A DNA stretch of 6,388 nucleotides, taken from the NCBI GenBank assembly GCA_947630465.1, contig CANRHT010000108.1, positions 1 to 6,388 of the forward strand, in the 5' to 3' direction. The notes under the pieces are model-generated. The model did not search any database. It had not been told where the DNA came from and saw nothing but the letters and a program-made list of their open reading frames with translations. The DNA comes from an uncultured Pseudomonadaceae bacterium (GTDB lineage: Bacteria > Pseudomonadota > Gammaproteobacteria > Pseudomonadales > Pseudomonadaceae). This document shows, piece by piece, positions 1-5,639 of this stretch. The first letter of the stretch is position 1. Each line of letters starts with the position of its first letter. A program made the translations under genes and the position numbers.

Positions 1-866
1 CAGGTTTGTCCGGCATTGCGAAACTTTGCCGCAATGGCGCCCGTGACAGCTGCATCTAAATCCGCATCGGCAAACACGATAAAAGGTGCATTACCACCCA
101 GCTCCAAAGAGACTTTTTTGATGTCGTCAGCGCACTGGCGCAGTAAATGACGACCGATTTCGGTGGAACCAGTAAAGGATAGCTTGCGCACCAATGGGTT
201 GCTGGTGAACTCGTCACCGATGTCTTTAGCGCTACCGGTGATGACTGATAAAACCCCCGCAGGAATCCCTGCGCGCTGCGCCAAGACCATCAAAGCCAGC
301 GCGCTGAATGGCGTAGCTGAGGCCGGTTTAATCACCATGGTACAGCCCGCCGCCAAAGCAGCACCGGCTTTACGGGTGATCATCGCCGCAGGGAAATTCC
401 ATGGAGTAATGGCTGCGCACACACCAATCGGTTGTTTAATCACCAGCAAGCGCGAACTACTGGTGGGGCTGGGAATACTATCGCCATAGGCGCGTTTACC
501 TTCTTCAGCGAACCACTCGATAAAAGACGCTGCATAAGCAATCTCACCGCGCGCCTCAGCGAGGGGTTTGCCTTGTTCAAGGGTCATTAACAGAGCTAAA
601 TCATCTTGGTTTTCAAGCATCAGCTCAAACCAGCGCCGCATTATGTGTCCGCGCTGCGCTGCGGTTTTCTCACGCCACTCAGGTAGTGCGGCCTGTGCGG
701 CGGCAATCGCCCGCTGTGTTTCTGCTGCACCCATATTGGGCACGCTGCCCAGCATGCTGCCATCAGACGGGTTGGTGACGGTTAAGCTGTGTGCGCTATC
801 GGCACTACACCAATGGCCGCCAATAAACGCCTGTTGACGAAAAAGTGTGGAGTCTTGCAAAGGCAT
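1..866 (-). CDS. gabD: NADP-dependent succinate-semialdehyde dehydrogenase, N-terminal part (runs off left edge)
   Basis: Cytoplasmic aldehyde dehydrogenase that oxidises succinate semialdehyde to succinate, the last step of GABA degradation. I translated the minus strand by hand. It opens MPLQDSTLFRQQAFIGGHW and follows E. coli GabD closely throughout. Visible family motifs are PWNFP (155-159), the cofactor-site KPA (180-182), FTGSTEIG (231-238) and LELGG with catalytic Glu255. The window ends after FRNAGQT plus two bases (TG) of codon 289, which should be the catalytic Cys. The missing remainder should be about 190 residues if the gene has the usual length of roughly 480. The ATG at 866-864 is preceded by GGAG with a six-base gap, so the start is well supported. 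The gene is transcribed away from the DUF218 gene, with about 270 bases between them. Plus-strand open frames inside it are shadows. The family call is very secure; substrate specificity is by similarity. Confidence 0.95.
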   Translation of the reverse strand, partial: MPLQDSTLFRQQAFIGGHWCSADSAHSLTVTNPSDGSMLGSVPNMGAAETQRAIAAAQAALPEWREKTAAQRGHIMRRWFELMLENQDDLALLMTLEQGKPLAEARGEIAYAASFIEWFAEEGKRAYGDSIPSPTSSSRLLVIKQPIGVCAAITPWNFPAAMITRKAGAALAAGCTMVIKPASATPFSALALMVLAQRAGIPAGVLSVITGSAKDIGDEFTSNPLVRKLSFTGSTEIGRHLLRQCADDIKKVSLELGGNAPFIVFADADLDAAVTGAIAAKFRNAGQT

Positions 867-919
867 GGCTGTCTCCAAAAACTGATACACGCCCAAGAAT
901 TGTGCGTGTTGAATGTGTT

Positions 920-949
920 TATTAAGCGACCCTGTTAGGGTAAATACAA
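920..949 (-). promoter_or_regulatory. Possible gabD promoter with an inverted repeat in the spacer
   Basis: On the minus strand, TTGTAT (949-944) and TTAATA (925-920) sit 18 bases apart, a modest sigma-70 match upstream of gabD. Inside the spacer is the perfect inverted repeat ACCCT-GTT-AGGGT (929-941), where a regulator would block or remodel the promoter. Both hexamers are imperfect, so this is a suggestion. The rest of the gabD/DUF218 gap (950-1105) shows nothing else I can name. Confidence 0.3.
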
Positions 950-1108
950 GTTTTCTGCTGCTGAAACAATCTTGCCCAGTTGATTCTCTGGCAGTTTTTA
1001 CCGAGCTGGACTCGACAAGCGTCTTTCGCCCATTTACCGTAGAACTAAATCATTACCCGCTACTCTGTAGTGTATGAAATCTAGAGTCTGAGCGGTCAGT
1101 TGCTCAGC

Positions 1109-1114
1109 TATAAT
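1109..1114 (+). promoter_or_regulatory. Perfect -10 box upstream of the DUF218 gene
   Basis: TATAAT lies at 1109-1114. I see no good -35 hexamer 16-18 bases upstream and no TGn extension, so activity could depend on an activator. Transcription from it would begin near 1121. That is only about 14 bases before the ATG at 1135 but about 41 before the GTG at 1162, which favours the GTG as the real start. Confidence 0.4.
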
Positions 1115-1161
1115 TAACAGGGATCATCTTTACTATGGCAGTACATAACGGAGGCAGGCGA

Positions 1162-1800
1162 GTGCTGATTAAAATGCTATGCGCTTTCGTGCTCTGTGTG
1201 CTGCTGATGTTTGCCAGTTTAATCGGCTATGTCTGGTACTGCGCGCAAGAGCGTCCCGTCACTCCCGCCCCCGCAGTTATCGTACTCGGCGCCGCAGCGT
1301 GGGGGCATAAACCCTCACCGGTATTTAAGGAACGTATCGCTCATGCGGTGCACCTGTACCAAGGTGGTATCACACAAAAGCTGATTTTCACTGGTGGCGC
1401 CTTGCGTGATGGCATCCCGAGTGAAGGCGAAGTCGGTGCGCGTTGGGCGATCAAACTGGGTGTTGCCCCTGCAGATACCGCTTATGAATCCACCTCGCGC
1501 GACACGTGGTACAACTTAAAAAACGCCCAAGTGATCTTGCAGCAACAGCAGATTGATTCAGTTATTTTGGTCAGCGATTACTTTCATCTGGCGCGCGCTG
1601 GGATTATGGCGCGCGACTTAGATCTGCACGTACAACTGTCGCCGACACCTACGTCTAAATTTAATAGCTTTTCTGCCCTTGAGCGACTGAAGCTGTATGC
1701 CAAAGAAAGCTATTTTATTATTGGATATCAGCTGCATAAGCTGTTGGGTTTTGATTTGTATGAGCGTGAAGTCAACCCAGCGCACAGGCGTAATAATTAA
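1162..1800 (+). CDS. SanA/YdcF/ElyC-type DUF218 envelope protein
   Basis: Single-pass inner-membrane protein with a DUF218 domain, the family of E. coli SanA, ElyC and YdcF. SanA and ElyC affect envelope integrity and vancomycin sensitivity; the biochemical activity is unsettled. Numbering from the upstream ATG at 1135 (221 residues), a hydrophobic helix spans about 15-36. The domain follows with AVIVLGAA (47-54), an Arg/His-rich helix (67-78), FTGG (85-88), SEGEVGARWAI (96-106), ESTSRDTWYNLKNA (118-131) and VSDYFHLARA (146-155). All are hallmark blocks. I chose the GTG at 1162 (212 residues) because GGAGG lies seven bases before it and TATAAT is well placed for it. The ATG at 1135 has only a weak GGA far upstream. 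The gene is monocistronic, converging with the VanZ-like gene and divergent from gabD. The family call is strong; the physiological role is inferred. Confidence 0.88.
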   Translation: MLIKMLCAFVLCVLLMFASLIGYVWYCAQERPVTPAPAVIVLGAAAWGHKPSPVFKERIAHAVHLYQGGITQKLIFTGGALRDGIPSEGEVGARWAIKLGVAPADTAYESTSRDTWYNLKNAQVILQQQQIDSVILVSDYFHLARAGIMARDLDLHVQLSPTPTSKFNSFSALERLKLYAKESYFIIGYQLHKLLGFDLYEREVNPAHRRNN

Positions 1801-1859
1801 AGCGGCTAATCGCAGCTCATTATAGCGAGGCGTATTAGACGTACAAAAATAGTCGCCGC

Positions 1860-2231
1860 TTAGCTATCAGGTGCACTCTTCGATTCGGCATGAGCCTGCC
1901 AGCGTTGGTAAAGCGTAGACAATATCCACCAGCCCAAGGCAGCTAAAATAACACCTGCAAGGTTGGCATAAATATCAAACCAGCTGAATTGCCGAGAAGC
2001 TTGTAACTCATACTGTAACCATTCGGATAATGGTGCACAGAGCAATAACGCACCCCACAACAACCAAGCGGGCGCGCGTAAAAATGCCAAACGTGCCGCC
2101 AGTGAAAAACCACCAAAGGCTAGCAAGTGTATGGCTTTGTCTGAGTTTTTAAATAGGTCGGGTGGTGATTCGGGTCGTAGCAACCCATAGGCCAGAAGAG
2201 CCGCAGTCACAAGAAAAAGTAATAGTCTCAA
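1860..2231 (-). CDS. VanZ-like family small membrane protein
   Basis: Protein of 123 residues with about four hydrophobic segments (roughly 2-18, 34-50, 55-68 and 87-106) and a polar C-terminal tail. It carries the conserved VanZ signature: DK at 31-32, His35, Phe39, Ser69-Glu70 with Gln73, Arg80, Asp86 and Asn90 with Gly93. VanZ of enterococci gives low-level teicoplanin resistance, while chromosomal relatives in proteobacteria are mostly uncharacterised. The start is unusual. The first usable codon after an in-frame TGA is TTG (2231-2229), preceded only by a weak AAGAAG. The ATG at 2247-2245 is out of frame. GTG at codon 8 is an alternative but would cut into the first helix. It lies 114 bases downstream of azurin on the same strand, and its end nearly meets the convergent DUF218 gene (59 bases apart). 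The family is secure; the function is unknown. Confidence 0.85.
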   Translation of the reverse strand: MRLLLFLVTAALLAYGLLRPESPPDLFKNSDKAIHLLAFGGFSLAARLAFLRAPAWLLWGALLLCAPLSEWLQYELQASRQFSWFDIYANLAGVILAALGWWILSTLYQRWQAHAESKSAPDS

Positions 2232-2345
2232 GGTAGGCTTCTTGCATCAGAGAAGGAGTAGATTTTAAAACCAGATTTTATCGTGTGACACTGTTCAGCC
2301 TTAACTCAACAGCGCCACACGCATTGGCATCAGTTCAAATCGAAC

Positions 2346-2795
2346 TTAGTCCACCAGTGACAACGTACCGTTCATCAGGGCGAAGTGACCTGGGAACGAG
2401 CAGAAGTAGGTGTATGCTTGACCTTCTGCGAGCTTACTGACATCAAAAGTCACGCTGGTTTCTTCACCACCGCCAACCACTGAGGTGTGCGCAATAACAC
2501 GCTCATCCGCATCGTTAACGTAGTTTTTATCGATACCTAAAGCCATGCCTTCTGTTGCAACAGCTTGGTATTCGTCAGTTTTAGCCAAAACCCAGTTGTG
2601 GCCCATGGCCGCTGCAGGTAATTGACCCACGTGCTTAAGCGTTAGAGTGAATGCTTCACAGCTTTTCTTCACATCGATCTGCTTAAGGTTAAAGGTCATT
2701 TGGTCGGTGCCTTCGATTGTTACTGCACAATCATCAGCAAATGCAGGTACAGCCAAAGCGGTTAACATGGCTGCTGCAGCTAGTTTACGGATCAT
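2346..2795 (-). CDS. azu: Azurin precursor (periplasmic type 1 blue copper protein)
   Basis: Periplasmic single-electron carrier, classically linked to c-type cytochromes, denitrification and redox stress. The 149-residue precursor starts with a Sec signal peptide (basic MIRK, hydrophobic core, cleavage after AFA at 18-20). This leaves a 129-residue mature chain beginning DDC. In mature numbering every azurin landmark is present and in register: the Cys3-Cys26 disulfide pair, copper ligands Gly45, His46, Cys112, His117 and Met121, plus MGHNWVL (44-50), His83 and the [10 protein letters not shown] loop (112-121). Ser113 and Phe118 resemble Alcaligenes- or Bordetella-type azurins rather than P. 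aeruginosa. The ATG at 2795-2793 has AAGGA about seven bases upstream. I found no TTGAT-N4-ATCAA (ANR/FNR) box upstream, though azurin is ANR-regulated in P. aeruginosa. Identity is near certain. Confidence 0.97.
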   Translation of the reverse strand: MIRKLAAAAMLTALAVPAFADDCAVTIEGTDQMTFNLKQIDVKKSCEAFTLTLKHVGQLPAAAMGHNWVLAKTDEYQAVATEGMALGIDKNYVNDADERVIAHTSVVGGGEETSVTFDVSKLAEGQAYTYFCSFPGHFALMNGTLSLVD

Positions 2796-2887
2796 AATAA
2801 TTCCTTGCCTCGGTTGAAAAGAATGTAGGTGTGCTCTCTATTAGTGTAGACCGGCACATTTGCATCCTAACATACTGAAAAGATAAT

Positions 2888-2930
2888 GATGCTCATCTAG
2901 ACGATTGTCTGAAAAATATATAGATATATT
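2888..2930. promoter_or_regulatory. Cluster of short dyads upstream of azurin
   Basis: Three perfect small inverted repeats lie within 43 bases, about 95-135 bases upstream of the azurin ATG. They are GATG-CT-CATC (2888-2897), AGAC-GATT-GTCT (2899-2910) and AATATAT-AG-ATATATT (2915-2930). They could be operators or an AT-rich binding region for a regulator of azurin. None matches a box I can name. A weak minus-strand promoter (TTAGGA, 16 bases, TACACT) lies between them and the gene. Confidence 0.25.
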
Positions 2931-2974
2931 GTAAAGCGTTGGTGTGTTGAAAGGGGGGAGTGGCTGCAGGGCTT

Positions 2975-2999
2975 ACGCTGCTATAAACGAGTGCAGCGT
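2975..2999. other. Perfect 7-bp stem-loop between azurin and the tRNA
   Basis: ACGCTGC (2975-2981) pairs exactly with GCAGCGT (2993-2999) around an 11-base loop. No run of T follows on either strand, so it is not a good rho-independent terminator. It may be an operator or chance. Apart from this, the dyads upstream of azurin and the tRNA promoter, I see nothing in the 2796-3110 gap. Confidence 0.25.
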
Positions 3000-3071
3000 T
3001 ATTGAAGTAGCCTGCTCAGTGGTGTGTTCAAAAATGCCCTCTGATGCTAGAAGTCAGAGCTGAAATCATAA

Positions 3072-3110
3072 CTTACAGCGGTATTCATATTTGTGTATAA
3101 TGCGCGCCAC
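3072..3110 (+). promoter_or_regulatory. Stable-RNA promoter for the tRNA-Arg
   Basis: A consensus TATAAT lies at 3096-3101, with CTTACA (3072-3077) 18 bases upstream as a fair -35. The sequence directly after the -10 is GCGCGCC, the GC-rich discriminator typical of rRNA and tRNA promoters under stringent (ppGpp) control. It ends right at the tRNA 5' end. The promoter looks intact although the gene it drives is broken. Confidence 0.65.
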
Positions 3111-3552
3111 GCACCCGTAGCTCAGCTGGATAGAGTGCCACCCTCCGAAGGCATTCTTTGTTATGTACGGATATGCATTCCGGTGTTTCGTCATGTTTTA
3201 GGCGGCGATGCAGGCATACACCATCGGTTGTAGCTATTAACACGTTTGATTTTGGTACGGTTATTTTTGCCACTACAATTCCAGCAAATACCTGCTTAGT
3301 AACCGTTACTGACAGTGACGGTGACGTTTTGGATGCAACCAAGTTAGGCAAGTCCATAAGGTTATTATGGCTGGCGTGCAAGCCCGAAGGCATGCCGTCG
3401 TCTTCGACGCCTAGCCATAACTCACCACCTTCAGTGTTGGCTAAACAAATCAAAGCTGCTACCAAGTCATCAGTAGGAAAGCCACTGCGGTCGCTTTTGA
3501 ACTCAACCGTCATGCTTTCCTTTGCAGGCAGCTTATTTACAGAATTATTCAT
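3085..3552 (-). pseudogene. AlbA_2 (Schlafen-type) domain protein, C-terminally truncated at the tRNA
   Basis: From the preferred ATG (3552-3550, AAAGG seven bases upstream) the frame gives about 155 residues. A GTG at 3597 is a longer, weaker start. Residues about 14-125 match the AlbA_2 / divergent AAA_4 domain. MTVEFKSD comes first, then ICLANTEGGELWLGVEDDG, then a strand region with ITVPKSN, then the LHRRLKHDETPEC block that normally precedes the rest of the protein. Full-length relatives are usually several hundred residues with C-terminal ATPase-like and winged-helix parts, and occur as regulators or in defence loci. Here similarity ends at HNKE. The last 22 or so residues (3085-3151) are encoded antisense to the tRNA half and its promoter, so they are not native. 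Domain assignment is good; function is unknown and the gene is probably dead. Confidence 0.75.
3111..3151 (+). tRNA. tRNA-Arg (anticodon CCG), 5' half only, truncated
   Basis: Cloverleaf parts in order are: acceptor 5' strand GCACCCG (3111-3117), TA (3118-3119), D-stem GCTC (3120-3123), D-loop AGCTGGATA, D-stem GAGT (3133-3136), G26, anticodon stem CCACC (3138-3142), loop CTCCGAA with anticodon CCG at 3145-3147, and GG (3150-3151). The D arm closes with one G-T wobble. From 3152 the sequence no longer fits. The anticodon stem needs TGG, and there is no variable loop, T arm (GTTCRANTC) or acceptor 3' strand. I found no matching 3' half elsewhere in the window. This is therefore a pseudo-tRNA or one side of an integration junction, not a working gene. 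In many genomes this tRNA has few copies, so an intact copy should exist elsewhere. Confidence 0.85.
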
Positions 3553-3640
3553 GGTGAAACCTTTGATGATGTACTCTTTAATCAGCTGAGTTGTCACGCT
3601 GACCCATTGAAGTAACTGTATTCAGATTGTAATACATTAC

Positions 3641-3705
3641 TTGCTGGGCTTGCGTCCTGCCAGCAACGCCATATTTTATGTTTTGTTCCAGTAGCGTATC
3701 GCTAC
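3641..3705. repeat. Two perfect hairpins between the AlbA_2 and VOC genes
   Basis: TTGCTGG (3641-3647) pairs with CCAGCAA (3660-3666) around 12 bases. GTAGCG (3691-3696) pairs with CGCTAC (3700-3705) around TAT. They lie in the divergent gap 3598-3826, which otherwise holds only a weak candidate promoter (TTGAAG at 3607-3612, then TGTAAT or TAATAC). They may be operator or element-end structures. No T run follows, so they do not look like terminators. Confidence 0.3.
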
Positions 3706-3826
3706 CCAATAATATCTATGCTTGGAAATAACTGGCATCCTTACATCCGAATTGACCATGGCTCAGCACGGCGTAAACTGTGCGGCAGCGTTTAGTGTTA
3801 TACGTTTAGAAGGTGGGGAGCAGACG

Positions 3827-4213
3827 ATGCAAGTAGATAGAATTGATCACTTGGTGCTTACAGTTAAAAATATTTCCGTAACTGTGGATTTTTATACAAA
3901 AGTCATGGGAATGAACAAGGTAACTTTTGGTGAAGGGCGTGTTGCTTTAACTTTTGGGAAACAAAAAATAAACCTTCATCAGCAAGGAAGTGAGTTTGAG
4001 CCAAAGGCAAAAAACGTTAAGACGGGCAGCGCTGACTTATGCTTTATTGTTAAAGAACCTATCGAGTCTTTAATTAAAGATTTAACACTAATGAATGTTG
4101 AAGTAATTGAGGGCCCTGTTAACCGCACGGGCGCCACAGGTAAAATTATATCTGCGTACTTCAGAGATCCGGATGGAAATCTTATAGAGATCTCAAACTA
4201 CGTAAGCATGTAA
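3827..4213 (+). CDS. VOC superfamily (glyoxalase/bleomycin-resistance fold) protein
   Basis: Protein of 128 residues, normal length for a one-chain VOC protein with two beta-alpha-beta-beta-beta modules that usually dimerises. Module one runs from RIDHLVLTV (5-13) through FYTKVMGM to KINLHQQG (47-54). Module two runs from SADLCFIV (68-75) to RDPDGNLIEIS (113-123). Candidate metal ligands are His8, His51 and Glu121. The usual ligand at the start of module two is not obvious (Asp70 is nearest). Substrate is unknown; relatives include glyoxalases, thiol transferases and dioxygenases. The frame is open from 3722, but I chose the ATG at 3827 because GGGGAG lies six bases before it and family similarity begins there. 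Codons are clearly richer in A/T than in gabD or azurin, suggesting acquisition from elsewhere. The family is secure; the reaction is not. Confidence 0.87.
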   Translation: MQVDRIDHLVLTVKNISVTVDFYTKVMGMNKVTFGEGRVALTFGKQKINLHQQGSEFEPKAKNVKTGSADLCFIVKEPIESLIKDLTLMNVEVIEGPVNRTGATGKIISAYFRDPDGNLIEISNYVSM

Positions 4214-4358
4214 CAGACTTGATGCCCATCGTGTGGCGCGGGCACGAAAGTAGATTGGGTCGTTTTTTCAGAAATAACGAACAAACTCTGGCCTAATCTA
4301 GATGGATATTTAAATGGGAAATTAGTGGCCCTATCTAATTTGAGTTGGAGACTACCTT
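4214..4358 (+). other. VOC to oxidoreductase gap with weak hairpins
   Basis: The gap holds TGCCC/GGGCA with a 12-base loop just after the VOC stop, an isolated T6 run (4263-4268) without a good adjoining stem, and the palindrome ATCTAGAT (4296-4303). GGCCTAAT (4290-4297) is partly complemented by ATTAGTGGCC about 24 bases on. None is convincing as a terminator or an attC site. Confidence 0.2.
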
Positions 4359-5318
4359 ATGAAAGCAGCTATATTAGACCAGTTAGGCAACATCCCTGTG
4401 TATGGCGACATAGCTCAACCCATTCCAGCAAATGAAGATCAGCTGGTAATCAAGATGGAAGCTGCCACTATCAAACAATTGGATAAATTGAAGGTCAGTG
4501 GCAAGCACTACACAAGCTTTCCCAGCTTCCCCACCACCGTAGGTGTTGATGGCGTGGGGCGTTTGGATAACGGTCAGCGTGTGTATGCTATGGGTCTTAC
4601 AGGCATGATTGCTGAGTATGCTCTCGTTGATAAAGCGAGCTGTGTCCCAGTACCTGAAAAATTACCCTCAGCACTGGCCGCTGTACTTCCAAACGCATTA
4701 TTAGGCTCTGACGCTGCGTTAGTGTGCCGCGCCAAAATTCAGAAAGGCGATGTGGTACTTATTAACGGTGCAACAGGCGTGTCTGGTCGTATGGCCGTGC
4801 AAGCAGCAAAATACCGTGGAGCAAGCCGCATTATAGTGACTGGCCGTAATGCTCAATCATTAGCTTATTTAAAGCAGCTAGGCGCTGATGTGTGCATTTC
4901 ATTGCTCGATGACGACACAGCGATTATGCAGCAGCTAATGCAAGTTCAGCAGCAAACCCCGATTGATCATGTATTGGATTATTTGTGGGGCAAGCCTACC
5001 GAGCTTCTTTTGAGTGTATTGGCTAAACAGTGCGAAAAACCTATCAATATTATTACGATTGGGCAAATGGCCTCGGCTGAAATAAACCTACCATCAAGCA
5101 TTTTACGCAGTAAGCCAATCAGCCTGATAGGTTCAGGGTTTGGCAGTATTAGTGCGCAATTAATGCATGATTACCATCAAAACGAACTTCCTAAACTCTT
5201 TGCTTTAGCAGCTGAAGGAGGCTTACTGGCAGATTATGAAGTCCACCCTTTAGAGCAGGTCGAGCAGGCCTGGCAAGCCAAAACCGCACCAGGGTCGCGT
5301 ATCGTTATTAGTATTTAA
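4359..5318 (+). CDS. Zinc-free MDR oxidoreductase (quinone-reductase-like)
   Basis: Cytoplasmic medium-chain dehydrogenase/reductase of 319 residues, the usual length for NADPH:quinone oxidoreductase relatives. The N-terminal GroES-like domain covers about 1-115, with TTVGVDGVGRL (59-69), QRVYAMG (73-79) and AEYALVDK (85-92). The Rossmann domain follows, with INGATGVSG (135-143) as the nucleotide loop and Arg163 after strand two (IIVTGRN), which suggests NADPH. The Cys and His ligands of zinc alcohol dehydrogenases are absent. The C-terminus has the typical LEQVEQAWQAK helix (298-308) and GSRIVISI. The ATG at 4359 has TTGGAG eight bases upstream. It follows the VOC gene on the same strand after 145 bases, so it may have its own promoter. 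The likely role is reduction of quinones or reactive carbonyls; the exact substrate cannot be read from sequence. Confidence 0.85.
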   Translation: MKAAILDQLGNIPVYGDIAQPIPANEDQLVIKMEAATIKQLDKLKVSGKHYTSFPSFPTTVGVDGVGRLDNGQRVYAMGLTGMIAEYALVDKASCVPVPEKLPSALAAVLPNALLGSDAALVCRAKIQKGDVVLINGATGVSGRMAVQAAKYRGASRIIVTGRNAQSLAYLKQLGADVCISLLDDDTAIMQQLMQVQQQTPIDHVLDYLWGKPTELLLSVLAKQCEKPINIITIGQMASAEINLPSSILRSKPISLIGSGFGSISAQLMHDYHQNELPKLFALAAEGGLLADYEVHPLEQVEQAWQAKTAPGSRIVISI

Positions 5319-5456
5319 ATGACGCTTGTTCGCAACATCCGAGTTAGGCCACCGCAGTCGCATTGTTTTAAAGGGAGTGATTGGTCGCCGTTTATTGCGA
5401 TCATATTTTGGGGAGATAATTATTTTTCGGCTGTTGTAAGTTATTGAAAATAATAG

Positions 5457-5639
5457 AAAATTGCAAAGCTCGCCAAAGATCTAGAACTGGCAATTCCTGA
5501 CCTATCAACTCAGTAAAAAATTGTACCTTTAAATGCGCTGTGGGAAAAGGAAGGACAGCTGACACACGCCTTACTGAATAGCCGTGAAGCGATGCAGCAA
5601 GGCATGTTTCAGCACCTACTTATGGAGCAAAGCTCATGA
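5457..5639 (+). pseudogene. Unrecognised gene tail upstream of hsdM, with an internal stop
   Basis: This frame reads IAKLAKDLELAIPDLSTQ, then TAA (5514-5516), then continues KIVPLNALWEKEGQLTHALL and on to FQHLLMEQSS before a TGA at 5637-5639. That TGA overlaps the hsdM ATG (5636-5638) as ATGA, the classic arrangement of coupled genes in an operon. Composition on both sides of the TAA looks like one coding sequence, charged and helical, with no ATG at its beginning. It therefore looks like the C-terminal remnant of a gene once cotranscribed with hsdM, cut at its 5' side and carrying a nonsense lesion. I do not recognise the family. A specificity subunit or an accessory type I protein is possible from context only. 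Upstream, 5319-5456 holds nothing I can name. Confidence 0.5.

Noticed and set aside
163..837. Plus-strand open frames inside gabD
   Set aside because: Antisense shadows of a strongly conserved dehydrogenase on the minus strand.
1801..1860. AGCGGC/GCCGCT and inner complementary pieces as a bidirectional terminator between the convergent DUF218 and VanZ-like genes
   Set aside because: The loop is 48 bases and no T run follows on either strand.
2332..2346. AGTTCAAATCGAACT, resembling a tRNA T-loop
   Set aside because: The flanks do not form a T stem or acceptor stem, and it overlaps the azurin stop codon. It is just a 5-bp hairpin.
3111..3200. tRNA-Arg interrupted by a group I intron or other intervening sequence
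   Set aside because: The break falls in the anticodon stem 3' strand rather than the loop, no 3' half of the tRNA follows in the window, and the inserted side is a protein-coding frame on the other strand.
3158..3589. Plus-strand open frame of 143 codons opposite the AlbA_2 gene
   Set aside because: The minus strand carries clear AlbA_2 motifs; the plus frame has no recognisable features and no supporting ribosome site.
3790..3808. Text similar to part of a Vibrio cholerae cassette repeat (TTTAGTGTTAT followed by CGTT)
   Set aside because: Only about 16 bases resemble it from memory, the rest of the repeat and both core sites are missing, and no integrase or cassette array is seen.
5340..5350. 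GTTAGGC resembling the 3' core of an integron attC site, with GCCTAAT near 4291 as a possible partner
   Set aside because: No matching RYYYAAC core with an imperfect stem lies at attC distance upstream of either motif, and the two are about 1 kb apart on either side of a gene. Probably chance.
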